A DNA stretch of 64,000 nucleotides from Belliella kenyensis. GTDB taxonomy: Bacteria; Bacteroidota; Bacteroidia; Cytophagales; Cyclobacteriaceae. Positions 42,929-50,808 of the stretch are shown piece by piece (position 1 is the first letter of the stretch; the number at the start of each line of letters is the position of its first letter). The position numbers and the translations under genes are program-made. Location of the stretch: contig NZ_JAKZGR010000018.1 in NCBI RefSeq assembly GCF_022549675.1, positions 1 through 64,000 of the forward strand, written 5' to 3'. A model generated the notes under the pieces. The model was not told the DNA's origin, searched no databases, and saw nothing but the letters and a program-made list of their open reading frames with translations.

Positions 42929-44563
42929 ATGATATCAGTAGACAATATTTCAGTTTTGCATGGAGGACATGCATTGTTCAGTGACGTTTCATTTTCAATC
43001 AACGAGAATGATAAAATCGCCCTTATGGGTAAAAATGGTGCAGGAAAATCCACCATGCTTAAGATCATTGCAGGCGCAACCAAAGCCACAAAAGGTGGAG
43101 TTTCTGCACCAAAAGATGCAGTGATTGCATACCTGCCGCAGCATTTGCTCACATCTGACGATTGCTCAGTAAGAGATGAAGCAGCCAAAGCATTTGCCTC
43201 CTACCTGAGCATGAAAACTGAAATCGAAAGGCTCAATGAAGAGCTCACTGTCAGAACAGACTATGATTCTGAAGATTATTATAAAATCATCGAACAAGTA
43301 TCCGAACTCAGCGAAAAATTCTATGCTATAGAAGAAGTCAATTATGAAGCTGAAGTCGAAAAGGTGCTATTGGGATTAGGATTTGAAAGAGCTGACTTGG
43401 ACAGGTCAACCTCTGAGTTTTCAGGTGGCTGGAGAATGCGCATAGAGCTTGCCAAAATCCTCCTTCAAAAGCCCGACCTTATCCTTCTCGATGAGCCAAC
43501 GAACCATTTGGATATTGAATCCATACAGTGGCTTGAGGAGTTTTTGACTGAAAAAGCCAAAGCGGTGGTAGTAATCTCTCACGATAGGGCTTTTGTAGAC
43601 AACATCACCAACCGTACCATCGAGGTCACCATGGGAAGAATCTACGATTACAAAGCCAAATACTCCCATTACCTCGAGCTGAGAAAAGAGCGCAGAGAGC
43701 AGCAACAAAAGCAATACGACGAGCAACAAAAGTTCATTGCAGAGACTACTCAGTTTATAGAAAGATTCAAAGGAACTTATTCCAAAACGCTACAAGTACA
43801 ATCTCGTGTGAAGATGCTAGAGAAACTTGATATCGTGGAAGTAGATGAAGTGGATACTTCGGCTTTGAAGCTGAGGTTCCCTCCTTCGCCAAGGTCAGGC
43901 AAATACCCAGTGATCGTACAAGACCTCTCCAAGGCCTATGGAGACCATGTGGTATTCAAAGATGCGAGCATGATCATCGAGCAAGGGCAGAAAGTATCAT
44001 TCGTGGGAAAAAATGGGGAGGGTAAATCCACCATGATCAAAGCCATCATGGGAGAAATTGACTATGAAGGCAAGTGCGAACTTGGACACAATGCAATGAT
44101 TGGCTATTTTGCTCAGAATCAAGCGTCTTTACTTGACGAGAGTTTGACCATATTCGAGACCATAGACCAGATAGCCGTAGGTGAGATTCGTTCCAAGATC
44201 AAAGACTTGCTTGGTGCTTTTATGTTCAAAGGAGATGATATCAATAAAAAAGTAAAAGTACTTTCTGGAGGAGAAAAAACCAGGCTTGCCATGATCAAGC
44301 TTTTGCTAGAGCCTGTTAATCTCCTGATTCTCGATGAGCCAACCAACCACTTGGACATGAAGACCAAGGACATCATCAAAGATGCACTAAAAGCCTTTGA
44401 CGGCACCTTGATCATCGTATCGCATGATAGAGATTTCTTGGATGGATTGGTCACCAAAGTATTCGAATTTGGCAATAAGCGTGTCAAAGAACACTTTGAG
44501 GACATCAATGGATTCTTGAGAAATAAGAAATTGGAGAATTTGAGAGAGGTGGAAAGAAAGTAA
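42929..44563 (+). CDS. ABC-F family ATPase
   Basis: 544 residues with two ABC modules in one chain and no membrane segments. First module: Walker A LMGKNGAGKSTML, signature FSGGWRMRIELAKIL, Walker B LILLDEPTNHLD. Linker of about 80 residues rich in Gln/Lys/Arg (RREQQQKQYDEQQKF). Second module: VGKNGEGKSTMI, LSGGEKTRLAMIKLL, LILDEPTNHLD. ABC-F proteins bind the ribosomal E site and relieve stalling or confer antibiotic protection; this one resembles the housekeeping YbiT/YdiF group rather than EttA. A TACATTTG box at 42902-42909 precedes the start without a clear TTG. Confidence 0.88.
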   Translation: MISVDNISVLHGGHALFSDVSFSINENDKIALMGKNGAGKSTMLKIIAGATKATKGGVSAPKDAVIAYLPQHLLTSDDCSVRDEAAKAFASYLSMKTEIERLNEELTVRTDYDSEDYYKIIEQVSELSEKFYAIEEVNYEAEVEKVLLGLGFERADLDRSTSEFSGGWRMRIELAKILLQKPDLILLDEPTNHLDIESIQWLEEFLTEKAKAVVVISHDRAFVDNITNRTIEVTMGRIYDYKAKYSHYLELRKERREQQQKQYDEQQKFIAETTQFIERFKGTYSKTLQVQSRVKMLEKLDIVEVDEVDTSALKLRFPPSPRSGKYPVIVQDLSKAYGDHVVFKDASMIIEQGQKVSFVGKNGEGKSTMIKAIMGEIDYEGKCELGHNAMIGYFAQNQASLLDESLTIFETIDQIAVGEIRSKIKDLLGAFMFKGDDINKKVKVLSGGEKTRLAMIKLLLEPVNLLILDEPTNHLDMKTKDIIKDALKAFDGTLIIVSHDRDFLDGLVTKVFEFGNKRVKEHFEDINGFLRNKKLENLREVERK

Positions 44564-44683
44564 AGTTGATGCATACCCTTGGGCTGGTGTCTTCACAAAT
44601 CATAAATAAGTGTTCTATGAGGACACAGAGCATGGGGGAAATAAGGTGGATATATGCTTCGCCAAATAAATTGAAATAAACCG

Positions 44684-44844
44684 CAATCTTCCCTACATTA
44701 TCAGGGAAATCTCCCTTAGGAAAAACCTTCGAGGTCAAAAAAAGACCTCAAAGGTTAGTGCACACCGTGACCCTTGAGGTTTCAAAAAACCTCGAGGGTC
44801 TTTGCACAAGGGGAATTGTTTTTAGAAAAAGGTGCTCTTGCTAA
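44684..44844 (+). repeat. Tandem 161-base hairpin unit, copy 1
   Basis: Begins CAATCTTCCCTACA and ends GGTGCTCTTGCTAA. Holds two long hairpins: 44724-44756 (AACCTTCGAGGTC/GACCTCAAAGGTT, 12 of 13 pairs) and 44769-44800 (GACCCTTGAGGTT/AACCTCGAGGGTC, 12 of 13 pairs). Copy 2 follows after nine bases. Confidence 0.9.
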
Positions 44845-44853
44845 AACAAATCT

Positions 44854-45014
44854 CAATCTTCCCTACCCCATCAGGGAAATCTCCCTTAGGAAAAACCTTC
44901 GAGGTCAAAAAAAGACCTCAAAGGTTAGTGCACACCGTGACCCTTGAGGTTTCAAAAAACCTCGAGGGTCTTTGCACAAGGGGAATTGTTTTTAGCAAAA
45001 GGTGCTCTTGCTAA
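44854..45014 (+). repeat. Tandem 161-base hairpin unit, copy 2
   Basis: Near-identical to copy 1: the only differences I see are CATTA versus CCCCA in the first 20 bases and one base in the TTTAG(A/C)AAAAGG segment. Such low divergence points to recent duplication or gene conversion. Confidence 0.9.
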
Positions 45015-45038
45015 TGAATCTTCGAGGGTTCCCTCCCC

Positions 45039-45103
45039 ATGGTTTGTGTCCCCACAAACCATTCCCCTATCCACACTCCATGGCTGGTGTCCTCATCAGC
45101 CAT
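45039..45103. repeat. Pair of palindromes with ATGG..CCAT ends
   Basis: 45039-45062 is a perfect ten-bp stem ATGGTTTGTG/CACAAACCAT with loop TCCC. 45080-45103 is ATGGCTGGTG/CATCAGCCAT with one mismatch around TCCT. Similar elements recur at 46017-46034 and 46050-46073. Confidence 0.8.
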
Positions 45104-45119
45104 TCAAAACTGAAAAAAA

Positions 45120-45959
45120 TCACCCCCTACTCGCAATTACTAGCGGATCCTGTCGAAGTAAATAAACCAAGGATTGATAGAGCTCTTTGTTGTAAGCCTT
45201 GAAAGTGGAAGATTTCTCAAAAAAGGTTTCTAAGGCAACAGCAAAAAACTCATGAGCATTTATGCCTGCACTTTCTCTGAAAAGTGATTTCTGATTGTTT
45301 CGGATTTTCCCCATTTCCAATTTGGCCTGTTCCGCATACCTTTCCCAAAGATCAGGATTAAAAAAACGACTCTCTCTGTTGTAATGAATCTGATTCTCCA
45401 GTTTCATGGCATGAGCTATTTCGTGAATTCCTAAGTTCACCCCATTTTCTTGGTCGATAAAACCCTTTACAAAATTCTCCCAAGACAACACTATGATACC
45501 CAGTCTAGGATTCACTTCACCTTGATGATATTGCTTGTTTATGGTCGAGTAATAGGAATCTGGATAGATAAGAATCTTACTGAAATGCTTCAGCCTGACC
45601 CGAGGATACCCGAATGTGACCATCACCGCAGTAGCGGCGATCAAAAGTTTCATCTCTTGCGTGACGACTTTCAAGTCTCCTCGTGGCAGAAACTCCTTTT
45701 CGGCTATAAACCACTCCACTTTTTCAGCAAACTCTTCCTTATGCACACTGGAAAGCCCCGCAAAATATGAAAACAGGTTTGTTAATACTTTCTTATCTTG
45801 GGGTGAAAGTTTTTGCTTGATCCATCTCAATTTGAGATTTCTGTAAGAAGCATACACATGCTCTCCAAGAGAAAAGAATAAACGTGTCAAGAAAAACATC
45901 CAAACAGTTGGTTTAAAATTGAAAGACTCCTGCAAAATAACAAAAGCTTCTGAAATCAC
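45120..45959 (-). CDS. mtfA: MtfA-type zinc-dependent peptidase (M90)
   Basis: 279 residues. One membrane-like helix near the N-terminus (about 16-33) and then the MtfA core: AATAVMVTFGYPRVRLKHFSKILIYPDSYY, the zinc motif GIHEIAHAMKLE with His179, Glu180 and His183 (HExxH), and INAHEFFAVALETFFEKSSTF with the third ligand glutamate/His region, ending YQSLVYLLRQDPLV. E. coli MtfA is an aminopeptidase that binds the glucose regulator Mlc; the physiological role in Bacteroidota is unknown. The gene is flanked on both sides by the same family of palindromic repeats. Confidence 0.85.
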   Translation of the reverse strand: MISEAFVILQESFNFKPTVWMFFLTRLFFSLGEHVYASYRNLKLRWIKQKLSPQDKKVLTNLFSYFAGLSSVHKEEFAEKVEWFIAEKEFLPRGDLKVVTQEMKLLIAATAVMVTFGYPRVRLKHFSKILIYPDSYYSTINKQYHQGEVNPRLGIIVLSWENFVKGFIDQENGVNLGIHEIAHAMKLENQIHYNRESRFFNPDLWERYAEQAKLEMGKIRNNQKSLFRESAGINAHEFFAVALETFFEKSSTFKAYNKELYQSLVYLLRQDPLVIASRG

Positions 45960-46243
45960 TCTTTTACTTTACCAGCTACTTTGCTAATGTGCTCTTTTTC
46001 ATGCCCCCACCCCAAGGCTGGTATCCTCACCAGCAATTTATACTCTCCCATGTCTGGTGTCTTCCCCAGCCATATTTGCTCATTTCTTCGGCCGTGGCTT
46101 GTGAGGACACTAAGTAGAGTTTAGGAATCTAAATTTTCAAAAAGGGTTAAACTATTATATTAATATTTAAAAAGCCCCCAATAAGCATTAAACTTTATGG
46201 GGGCCTATGTTTGAATCAAGGATATTGGAACTTAATTACCAAT
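45960..46243. repeat. Intergenic palindrome cluster and terminator region
   Basis: GCTGGTatcctcACCAGC at 46017-46034 and ATGTCTGGTGTCTTCCCCAGCCAT at 46050-46073 belong to the same palindrome family as 45039-45103; a TGTGAGGACAC segment follows at 46099-46110. The terminator of the lipoprotein pair lies at 46170-46207. Confidence 0.7.
46170..46207 (-). terminator. Terminator of the tandem lipoprotein genes
   Basis: GCCCCCA-ATAAG pairs with CTTTATGGGGGC with small bulges; the minus strand continues GGCTTTTTAAAT. Confidence 0.75.
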
Positions 46244-46573
46244 TTATTTCATCTGATGTGCAATTTTCACATACCCATTCCCTTCTTTTCTTGCTCTCAA
46301 TTTCCCATTTACATATATCTCCGTTGTGATCAATACTGCGGGATCATCGCAGATAGCAACTACTTCTGCATATGATCTTGATTTGTAATTTGCAGAAGAT
46401 TCCCAGAAGTCCTTAATTACTAAACCTATATCACTTAAAGTAATTTGTGCACCTTCGGTATTACTATAAACAACTTTTCGCACAGAATACTCTTTATCAT
46501 CATCTGACTCGCAAGAACTCAATATGGTACATGAAAAGATTATAAATAAAATTAAAATACTTTTGAATTTCAT
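46244..46573 (-). CDS. Small lipoprotein, downstream paralogue of a tandem pair
   Basis: 109 residues. Lipobox ILSSCESDDD (Cys20), consistent with surface export of an acidic-tailed lipoprotein. Mature part: VYSNTEGAQITLSDIGLVIKDFWE, SRSYAEVVAICDDPAVLITTEIYVNGKLRARKEGNGY. It aligns residue by residue with the upstream gene (46590-46949), sharing SNTEGA, AxxxARCxDPxVLIT-EIYV-GKLRA. The family is not recognised; a beta-sandwich binding domain is plausible. Confidence 0.6.
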   Translation of the reverse strand: MKFKSILILFIIFSCTILSSCESDDDKEYSVRKVVYSNTEGAQITLSDIGLVIKDFWESSANYKSRSYAEVVAICDDPAVLITTEIYVNGKLRARKEGNGYVKIAHQMK

Positions 46574-46589
46574 AATTTATCGTTTTAAA

Positions 46590-46949
46590 TCAATATCCTT
46601 CTCCTTTTATCCGGTGGGTTAAATTCAAATAGCTGTTTCTTTCCATTTTAGCTCTTAATTTCCCATCAACATAAATCTCCGCAGTTATCAATACTGTTGG
46701 ATCCTCACACCGGGCAACTATCTGTGCATAATAACTTTTTGTCACAAACTCCCTCGACCAATTATCTTTAATTGTCAGGTCATAATATGACAGTAATATT
46801 AATGCCCCTTCTGTATTACTATAAACCCTGTATTCTACCAAATGCTCTTTGTCTCTTATATCTTCTTCATCAATACATGAAACGAGAAATAAACCCATTA
46901 ACAGGCCAAAGGCTATACAAACCTTTAAAGATAGTAATCTTACTTTCAT
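46590..46949 (-). CDS. Small lipoprotein, upstream paralogue of a tandem pair
   Basis: 119 residues. Signal peptide with lipobox FLVSCIDEED (Cys25). Mature part parallels the next gene: VYSNTEGALILLSYYDLTIKDNWS and QIVARCEDPTVLITAEIYVDGKLRAKMERN. The two genes are 16 bases apart and clearly arose by duplication. A 17-base tandem repeat abuts the start codon on the upstream side, replacing any recognisable promoter. Function unknown. Confidence 0.6.
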   Translation of the reverse strand: MKVRLLSLKVCIAFGLLMGLFLVSCIDEEDIRDKEHLVEYRVYSNTEGALILLSYYDLTIKDNWSREFVTKSYYAQIVARCEDPTVLITAEIYVDGKLRAKMERNSYLNLTHRIKGEGY

Positions 46950-47059
46950 AGTTAATAAATTGATAGTTAAAATAAATTGATAGTTAAAATAAATTGATAG
47001 TTAAAACAAATTTATAGTTAAAACAAATTGATAGTTAAAACAAATTGATAATCAAAATA
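46949..47059. repeat. 17-base tandem repeat upstream of the lipoprotein pair
   Basis: About six units of AATTGATAGTTAAAATA (variants ACA for ATA and TTTATAG for TTGATAG) run from the start codon of the minus-strand lipoprotein gene to 47059. The repeats occupy the expected promoter and leader, so copy number would change leader length or promoter spacing. Confidence 0.85.
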
Positions 47060-47347
47060 GAATTTTTGTCTTATTTCTTATTGAAAAAAGAATCTTTTTA
47101 TTTTTGAAGATGCAAATTTAGAGATTATTCAAACATATTCTAACCATTATTCAAAAAATATCCGATTTATAATTTAAACTAATGATTCTCAGAAAGATAA
47201 AATTTTGAGTCATACAAACCCCAAGATGTATAAAAAAGGTAGCAAAAAGTACCTTTAAAACAAAATCTTGTAAAATTTAAATCCAGTTTCAGCCAGCTTC
47301 AGGAAAGCAACAACCTTGTTTAGACATATAACACGATTCAATCCTTT
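47060..47347. other. Unassigned AT-rich spacer
   Basis: Between the tandem repeat and the higA stop. No gene, hairpin or promoter recognised. Confidence 0.4.
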
Positions 47348-47698
47348 TCAGGACAATAAAATTTCTGCGGGTATTTTTAGGTCTTTGTAAAGGGATTTTA
47401 TCATACCTAAAGTCAGCTTACGTTTTCTATTAAGAATTTCACTTACCCTACTTTGGCTACCTAGGTATTTCACCATATCGGCACTAGACATACCCATTTG
47501 CTCCATGCGGAATTTAATGGCATCCACTGGATCTGGTGGTGCAATAGGATAATGTTTTAACTCATATGATTCCACCAAGGTCACCAACAAATCTAATTCA
47601 TCGCCTTCTGGAGTATCTTTTTTTACTCCCCACAATGCTTCAATCCTACTTAAAGAAGCTTGATAATCCTCTTCTGTTTTTATTGGTCTAATGTTCAT
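47348..47698 (-). CDS. higA: HigA-type antitoxin
   Basis: 116 residues. N-terminal IRPIKTEEDYQASLSRIEALWGV is the typical opening of the HigA group in Bacteroidota, and the C-terminal half is an HTH_XRE domain: KFRMEQMGMSSADMVKYLGSQSRVSEILNRKRKLTLGMIK. It neutralises HigB and represses the higBA promoter, whose palindromic operator is visible upstream of higB. Toxin-first gene order, 29 bases between the genes. Confidence 0.88.
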   Translation of the reverse strand: MNIRPIKTEEDYQASLSRIEALWGVKKDTPEGDELDLLVTLVESYELKHYPIAPPDPVDAIKFRMEQMGMSSADMVKYLGSQSRVSEILNRKRKLTLGMIKSLYKDLKIPAEILLS

Positions 47699-47727
47699 AA
47701 TTAAATTGTTCTAGCGTCAATCTTATC

Positions 47728-48000
47728 TTACTGTTTATGTGTCCCTATAAACCTTACGAAAATCACTTGGAATTCATAATCAATCGCAACAACTAGTCTG
47801 TAATCGTTACCTTTTATGTTAAAAACAACCCTGCCGTCACCAACAATGCTTGCATTTTTATATTGCTTTTTTAACTCATTTGAGTTTTTCCATTCAGCTA
47901 ATTTTGCATCATGATACCAAGAACTTAATGAAACTTCAGAATCAGAATATTCTGGTCTCTCAAAGAAGTTTCTAAGTGTTCTAAATGCAATAATTCTCAC
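47728..48000 (-). CDS. higB: HigB-type mRNA interferase toxin
   Basis: 90 residues from a GTG at 48000 (VRIIAFRTLRNFFERPEYSDSE), the usual HigB opening. An ATG at 48036 would add 12 hydrophobic residues and place the start inside the operator/promoter, so I prefer the GTG. Core segments: WYHDAKLAEWKNSNELKKQYKNASIVGDGRVVFNIKGNDYRLVV and FVRFIGTHKQ with the C-terminal His typical of the HigB fold. It should cleave ribosome-bound mRNA when free of HigA. The reading frame is intact, so the module is probably active. Confidence 0.85.
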   Translation of the reverse strand: MRIIAFRTLRNFFERPEYSDSEVSLSSWYHDAKLAEWKNSNELKKQYKNASIVGDGRVVFNIKGNDYRLVVAIDYEFQVIFVRFIGTHKQ

Positions 48001-48027
48001 GGTATAAAAATACAAAAAATATACCAC

Positions 48028-48046
48028 ATATCCCAAATTGGGATAT
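48028..48046. promoter_or_regulatory. higBA operator: perfect 19-base palindrome
   Basis: ATATCCCAA-A-TTGGGATAT has nine-base arms with no mismatch. On the minus strand it contains the TTG (48036-48034) that is followed after 21 bases by TATTTTTA at 48012-48005, a near -7 box, so bound HigA would block the promoter. Distance to the higB GTG is 27 bases. Confidence 0.8.
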
Positions 48047-48071
48047 TCACGCCAAAGAAATAGCTTTTAAG

Positions 48072-48157
48072 AACCCTTCGAGGGTTAATCTTTTTCTAAG
48101 TCAATAGATCTGATCTGATTAATTGATATTAATTCATTCTTAAACCCTCGAAGGGTT
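48072..48157. repeat. Inverted pair of AACCCTTCGAGGGTT
   Basis: Copy one at 48072-48086, exact reverse complement at 48143-48157, spacer of 56 bases. Each 15-base copy is itself a six-bp hairpin (AACCCT/AGGGTT). The same core (CCTTCGAGG) appears in the tandem unit at 44.7-45.0 kb. Confidence 0.8.
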
Positions 48158-48429
48158 TTCCTAAGGCAGTTTTTCCTGATATTCACGCATGGCTTCTCCA
48201 AAAAACAACCTCTAAAGTCAATAACATTTTCTTCATTGATTTGTGTCATCAAAAGCTGTAATTGAACAAGTCAAGTGAGGACACAGTACATGGGGGAAGA
48301 AAAAACAAGAACAAAGTGAAGGTAAATTAATACCTGGTAGAGATACAATACCCGAATAATTGAGCATAAAAAAAGGCCAGTGATAACACAAGCCTTTTTA
48401 TTCTTTATTTTAATTATACTCTTCTTCAC

Positions 48430-48545
48430 CAATGGTATCAATTCATTGCATAGACTAAATCGGTTGCTATTGGTTAATATCGATGAATATCTAATATCAA
48501 TTATTATCGAAGGTATGGTAAATCGATATTTTCTATACTTACTGG
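48430..48545 (+). repeat. Dispersed intergenic repeat, diverged copy C
   Basis: Shares CAATTCATTG and then a 72-base block with copies A and B (GGTTG..A..GG..AATATC....AATATC.AATATCAAT....ATCG) at about 75 percent identity by eye. Less certain than the A/B pair. Confidence 0.55.
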
Positions 48546-48606
48546 TGTATTTGTGAATATAAATACAATTTACATGTTACAACTGAATCCTGCCTATTGC
48601 TATCAA

Positions 48607-50172
48607 TTACTTTGCGTAACTCACTGATCTCATTTCTCTGATCACAGTGATCTTGATCTGACCAGGGTATTGCATTTCCTTTTCGATCTTTTGAGAAATA
48701 TCAAATGAAAGCTGACTGGCTGTTTGATCATTGACATTGTCGGCATCTACCAACACCCTCAACTCACGACCTGCCTGCATTGCAAAGCACTTGTTGACAC
48801 CATCAAAACTCAAAGCCAAGTCTTCAAGATCTTTCAATCTCTTGATATAGCTGTCCATGATCTCCCTTCTTGCTCCAGGCCTTGAACCAGAAATGGCATC
48901 AGAAGCTTGAACAATCGGTGATATCATCGAAGTCATCTCAATCTCATCATGGTGAGCTCCGATTGCATTACATACTTCAGGATGCTCTTTGTACTTTTTG
49001 GCAAGCTCCATACCCAAGATAGCGTGAGGCAGTTCTGCCTCCTCTGGATACACCTTCCCGATATCATGTAGTAATCCTGCCCTCTTGGCAAGCTTGGCAT
49101 TCAAGCCCATCTCAGCCGCCATGGTCGCACAAAGCTTGGCTACTTCTCTTGAGTGCTGAAGAAGATTCTGACCATAAGAAGACCTGAACCTCATTCTTCC
49201 TACCATTCTGATCAACTCAGGGTGTAAGCCATGGATTCCTAGATCAATACAAGTCCTCTCACCGATCTCAACAATTTCTTCTTCTATATTTTTCTCCGTC
49301 TTGGCTACAACTTCCTCGATTCTGGCAGGGTGAATTCTACCATCCTGTACCAATCTATGTAGTGACAGTCTTGCGACTTCTCTTCTTACAGGGTCAAACC
49401 CTGAGATAATGATCGCCTCTGGTGTATCATCTACCACGATCTCTACGCCCGTAGCCGCTTCCAACGCACGGATATTCCTACCTTCTCTACCGATGATCTT
49501 ACCTTTGATATCATCACTCTCGATATTGAATACTGACACACAATTTTCAATAGCATGCTCAGTAGCCGTTCTTTGAATAGTATCAAGAACGATTTTTTTA
49601 GCTTGCTTCGTTGCTGATAATTTAGCCTGATCGAGGATGTCCTTGATATGAGAAGAAGCTTTTGTACTTGCTTCATCTTTAAGCATTTCTACAAGTTGTT
49701 CTTTGGCTTCTTCCTTAGTTAAGTTAGCAATTTTCTCTAAATCTGAAATTCGCTGACTAGTTACTTTATCAAGCTCATCTTTCTTTACTTGAACTGCATG
49801 TAGTTGTGCATTCAAGTTTTCTTTCTTACTATCAAGTTCCGCTTCTTTTCTCTTGATCTGCTCTAATTCCTTGTTGAGAGATTGTTCCTTTTGCTTGAGT
49901 TTGTTTTCATTGGTGATGATGATGTTTTTCTTCTTATTCACCTCTTCTTCAAACTCCGACTTGAGCTTCAAGTATTTTTCTTTGGCTTCAAGTATCCTAT
50001 CCTTTTTCAAGGCTTCAGCGTTCATCTCTGCCTCTCGAGTGATGATTTTAGCTTTTTCTCTAGCTTCTTCTTCAATTTTTTTGTTGTTGCCTTTCATAAA
50101 TAGGCCAACTAACAAGGCGCCGATACCAAGACCAACTAGGCCTGCGACGATCATGTATATTGATTCTCCCAT
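48607..50172 (-). CDS. rny: Ribonuclease Y
   Basis: 521 residues from ATG 50172 ([25 protein letters not shown]), the typical RNase Y membrane anchor; the longer frame from 50208 adds twelve residues before the helix. A long coiled coil (about 25-190) follows, then the KH domain with [28 protein letters not shown], and the HD domain with [15 protein letters not shown] and [11 protein letters not shown]. It is an endoribonuclease initiating mRNA decay at the membrane. Last gene of the pheT - coiled-coil - zapA - rny unit. Confidence 0.95.
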   Translation of the reverse strand: MGESIYMIVAGLVGLGIGALLVGLFMKGNNKKIEEEAREKAKIITREAEMNAEALKKDRILEAKEKYLKLKSEFEEEVNKKKNIIITNENKLKQKEQSLNKELEQIKRKEAELDSKKENLNAQLHAVQVKKDELDKVTSQRISDLEKIANLTKEEAKEQLVEMLKDEASTKASSHIKDILDQAKLSATKQAKKIVLDTIQRTATEHAIENCVSVFNIESDDIKGKIIGREGRNIRALEAATGVEIVVDDTPEAIIISGFDPVRREVARLSLHRLVQDGRIHPARIEEVVAKTEKNIEEEIVEIGERTCIDLGIHGLHPELIRMVGRMRFRSSYGQNLLQHSREVAKLCATMAAEMGLNAKLAKRAGLLHDIGKVYPEEAELPHAILGMELAKKYKEHPEVCNAIGAHHDEIEMTSMISPIVQASDAISGSRPGARREIMDSYIKRLKDLEDLALSFDGVNKCFAMQAGRELRVLVDADNVNDQTASQLSFDISQKIEKEMQYPGQIKITVIREMRSVSYAK

Positions 50173-50235
50173 AGGTTTATTATACTTTAATACCTCATAG
50201 GAAAACAAAAAGTACCGATTGGTTCAAGAATCTAA

Positions 50236-50520
50236 TTATAATAGATTAGTGAGTCTTTGATTGATTTTATGCAAATTTTCCTTGATCAATTCACTATCGT
50301 CGGAATTGACCTTGTCTTGTTCCATGGATTCTACCATGCAATCAAATGCCGCCATTGCGAGCAAATCTTGCTTGTCATCCAAACCAAATTCTTCTCTATA
50401 TCTTTTTATTTTATCATTAATCAATTTTCCTGCATGTCTGATTTTCGCCTCATCCTCCACTTTTACTTTCATGGGATATTCCCTATCCCCTATCTTAATT
50501 TTTATCGAAAGTGTATCCAT
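50236..50520 (-). CDS. zapA: Cell division protein ZapA
   Basis: 94 residues from ATG 50520 (MDTLSIKIKIGDREYPMKVK); the ATG at 50541 is rejected because it would overlap the previous gene. The N-terminal strand pair is followed by EDEAKIRHAGKLINDKIKRYREEFG, the conserved ZapA motif, and a coiled coil to the end. ZapA cross-links FtsZ filaments at the division site. One base separates it from the coiled-coil gene upstream. Confidence 0.88.
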   Translation of the reverse strand: MDTLSIKIKIGDREYPMKVKVEDEAKIRHAGKLINDKIKRYREEFGLDDKQDLLAMAAFDCMVESMEQDKVNSDDSELIKENLHKINQRLTNLL

Positions 50521-50521
50521 A

Positions 50522-50806
50522 TCATTCAGACAAATAGGCAATTATATTATCGATCTCTTGTATATAATTATTGATCCTCTCTCTCAACTCGGCAGACTCA
50601 ATGTTCTCCACTGGTATGCTGTTTACAAGTTTAGTGATTTTAATTTGATTTTTAAAATCCTCCAAGGCCGCATCTTTCTCTTTGACACTAGATCTCAAGA
50701 AATCTACCTCATGCTTTAGCATCAGGTTTTGCTCTTCCAACTGTTCAACTTTTTTGCTTACTTGGTTGCTGAGCTTTTCTAGTCTTTGGAGTTCTTCATG
50801 AATCAT
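50522..50806 (-). CDS. Small coiled-coil protein in the pheT-zapA operon
   Basis: 94 residues, an uninterrupted coiled coil (EELQRLEKLSNQVSKKVEQLEEQ through VDFLRSSVKEKDAALEDFKNQIK). No signal or membrane segment. The position directly between pheT and zapA and the coiled-coil design resemble ZapB-type division proteins, but there is no clear homology; the function is unknown. It starts two bases after the pheT stop. Confidence 0.65.
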   Translation of the reverse strand: MIHEELQRLEKLSNQVSKKVEQLEEQNLMLKHEVDFLRSSVKEKDAALEDFKNQIKITKLVNSIPVENIESAELRERINNYIQEIDNIIAYLSE

Positions 50807-50808
50807 AT

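Larger units (their letters stand above)
44564..45119. other. Repeat mosaic between the ABC-F and MtfA genes
   Basis: No gene. Contains a TGAGGACACAG..CATGGGGGAA element (44618-44640), a 161-base unit duplicated with 170-base period (44684-45014), and two palindromes (45039-45062 and 45080-45103). Individual entries follow. Confidence 0.7.
48047..48606. repeat. Repeat-bearing spacer between higBA and rny
   Basis: No gene. It holds an inverted pair of AACCCTTCGAGGGTT (48072-48086 and its exact reverse complement at 48143-48157), a TGAGGACACAGTACATGGGGGAA element (48276-48298), a hairpin at 48367-48402 that may terminate rny transcripts, and a diverged copy of the dispersed repeat (48430-48545). 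Confidence 0.7.

Noticed and set aside
44684-45014. CRISPR array
   Set aside because: The repeat is 161 bases, occurs twice with a nine-base gap and contains hairpins; no 24-40-base repeats with unique spacers and no cas genes are present.
44832-45202. Short reading frames across the 44.8-45.2 kb repeats
   Set aside because: They run through the tandem hairpin units and differ only where the copies differ; no coding features.
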